DNA of 64,000 nt from AP-15 sp963787425 (GTDB lineage: Bacteria > Pseudomonadota > Alphaproteobacteria > ATCC43930 > CGMCC-115725). The DNA lies in the NCBI GenBank assembly GCA_963787425.1, contig CAWBCV010000018.1:1-64000 (forward strand), given 5' to 3'. The notes below the pieces were generated by a model, which saw only the letters and a list, made by a program, of their open reading frames with translations, ran no database searches and was not told the DNA's origin. A program made the position numbers and the translations under genes. Below are positions 63,494 to 64,000 of the stretch, piece after piece. The stretch's first letter is position 1; each line of letters begins with the position of its first letter.

Positions 63494-64000
63494 CGGAGAG
63501 ATGTACGAAGACCGTTACGATCATTGGGGCAGGAATTGGTGGTCTTTATCTCATCGCCGAATTGGGCGTCGCCGGGTTCAGATTGCGCCTCCACGATATC
63601 GACGACTCAAAGCTCTCCGAAATTCGAGCGCGCGGCGGCGTGGATGTCGAGGGCGAGAAGGGTGGGTTTGCTCCGGTCGAACGCGCAACAACGGATCTCG
63701 AACCTGCGATCGACGGCGCCGATGTCATTATCGTTGTGACCGGCGGCAATGCGCAGGCGGTGGTGGCGCGATCGCTTGCACCTCTGCTCCGGGACGGTCA
63801 GGTGATCCTGCTAATCCAGGGGAACACCGGCGGGTCGCTGATCGTAGACCGCGCCCTCAAAGGCGCCGCCTGCCGAGCCGAGGTAGATGTCGCCGAACTG
63901 GATAACTACCCCTATTCATGCTGGCGTCTCTCGCCGACGCGAATACGTCCGATCGTCAGGAAGCGGTGGCTGCAGATCGCGACCTTCCCGGGAAATCGCA
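63490..64000 (+). CDS. NAD/NADP octopine/opine dehydrogenase-like protein, 3' end outside window
   Basis: Starts with GTG at 63490, overlapping the previous stop (GTGA), so translation is probably coupled. The Rossmann motif is TVTIIGAGIGGLYLIAELGV, with acidic LHDIDD at the end of the second strand (NAD-type preference). ADVIIVVTGGNAQAVVARSL APLLRDGQVILLIQGNTGGS follows. The layout matches the NAD/NADP octopine/nopaline dehydrogenase family, with ketopantoate reductase as a more distant option. 170 residues are visible before the window ends. Fusion into an operon with a winged-helix protein is unusual for an opine enzyme. Confidence 0.7.
   Translation, partial: MTERCTKTVTIIGAGIGGLYLIAELGVAGFRLRLHDIDDSKLSEIRARGGVDVEGEKGGFAPVERATTDLEPAIDGADVIIVVTGGNAQAVVARSLAPLLRDGQVILLIQGNTGGSLIVDRALKGAACRAEVDVAELDNYPYSCWRLSPTRIRPIVRKRWLQIATFPGNR

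Overview
The window is GC-rich DNA from an alphaproteobacterium. The gene content fits Hyphomicrobiales (a Bradyrhizobium-like or other Nitrobacteraceae relative), but nothing here fixes the genus. Pointers are the DUF3489-DUF2924-serine recombinase module, the ParB-methylase/DUF5681/terminase module, several small proteins I recall from that group, and the mix of IS110, IS256, IS630, IS1380 and IS1595 elements. There is no rRNA and no complete tRNA. It is an accessory, strongly eroded region. Intact genes alternate with many gene fragments, single-base frameshifts and in-frame stop codons. Some frameshifts lie in homopolymer runs and could be consensus errors; the nonsense codons, truncations and IS insertions look like real decay.

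Layout. 0.25-2.9 kb: decayed recombinase module. 3-5 kb: P-type ATPase fragment and an intact quinone-oxidoreductase-like gene. 5.1-10.7 kb (minus): a possible citrate uptake and cleavage operon, with two ATP-citrate-lyase-like subunits (each with one frameshift), a citrate-synthase/citryl-CoA-lyase-like protein and a 2-hydroxycarboxylate transporter. 11-15 kb: small genes and fragments. 15-19.4 kb (minus): RecD2-like and UvrD-like helicases in tandem. 19.8-20.8 kb: an ABC substrate-binding lipoprotein/periplasmic protein. 21.3-25.4 kb (minus): hypothetical gene, ParB-domain DNA methylase, DUF5681 protein and terminase large subunit, an isolated phage-packaging-like cassette.

25.7-27.8 kb: an AATTCCCTG repeat array and a graveyard of fragments (uppP, dinB, an ABC exporter) around an intact ABM-domain gene. 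27.8-31.4 kb: an mreB paralogue and a type IA topoisomerase, both damaged. 31.9-34.7 kb: a cytosine-deaminase-like gene split by a 1.5-kb IS1380 element. 35-41.8 kb: IS630 and IS1595 remnants, TPR, TetR, PPOX, DUF2332, hydrolase, sulfotransferase and metX fragments. 42-48.4 kb: a two-domain cold-shock protein, a terminator, an imperfect tandem repeat, an intact IS256 element, a pentapeptide-repeat pseudogene and a class II aldolase.

48.6-56.2 kb is a foreign-looking segment. It starts beside a 3' fragment of tRNA-Arg(CCG), a typical attachment-site relic. It carries two AT-richer membrane-protein genes (one with nested in-frame tandem duplications), a resolvase remnant, a secreted beta-helix protein, an HNH remnant, a second IS256 transposase and a stand-alone RelA/SpoT-domain protein. 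56.4-64 kb is the healthiest part: a small exported protein, Ku, a Rieske-domain fusion protein, a maleylacetoacetate-isomerase-like GST, a DinD-like protein, a coiled-coil/wHTH protein and the start of an octopine-dehydrogenase-like gene.

A dispersed family of about 50-bp repeats with a tRNA T-arm-like core (GGTTCGAATCC) occurs about ten times between 3 and 44 kb, often at junctions between gene fragments. A 154-bp repeat occurs at 13.1 and 53.8 kb. Best candidates for something undescribed are the citrate cluster, the methylase/terminase cassette, the RelA/SpoT gene in its AT-rich island, and the T-arm-like repeat family.
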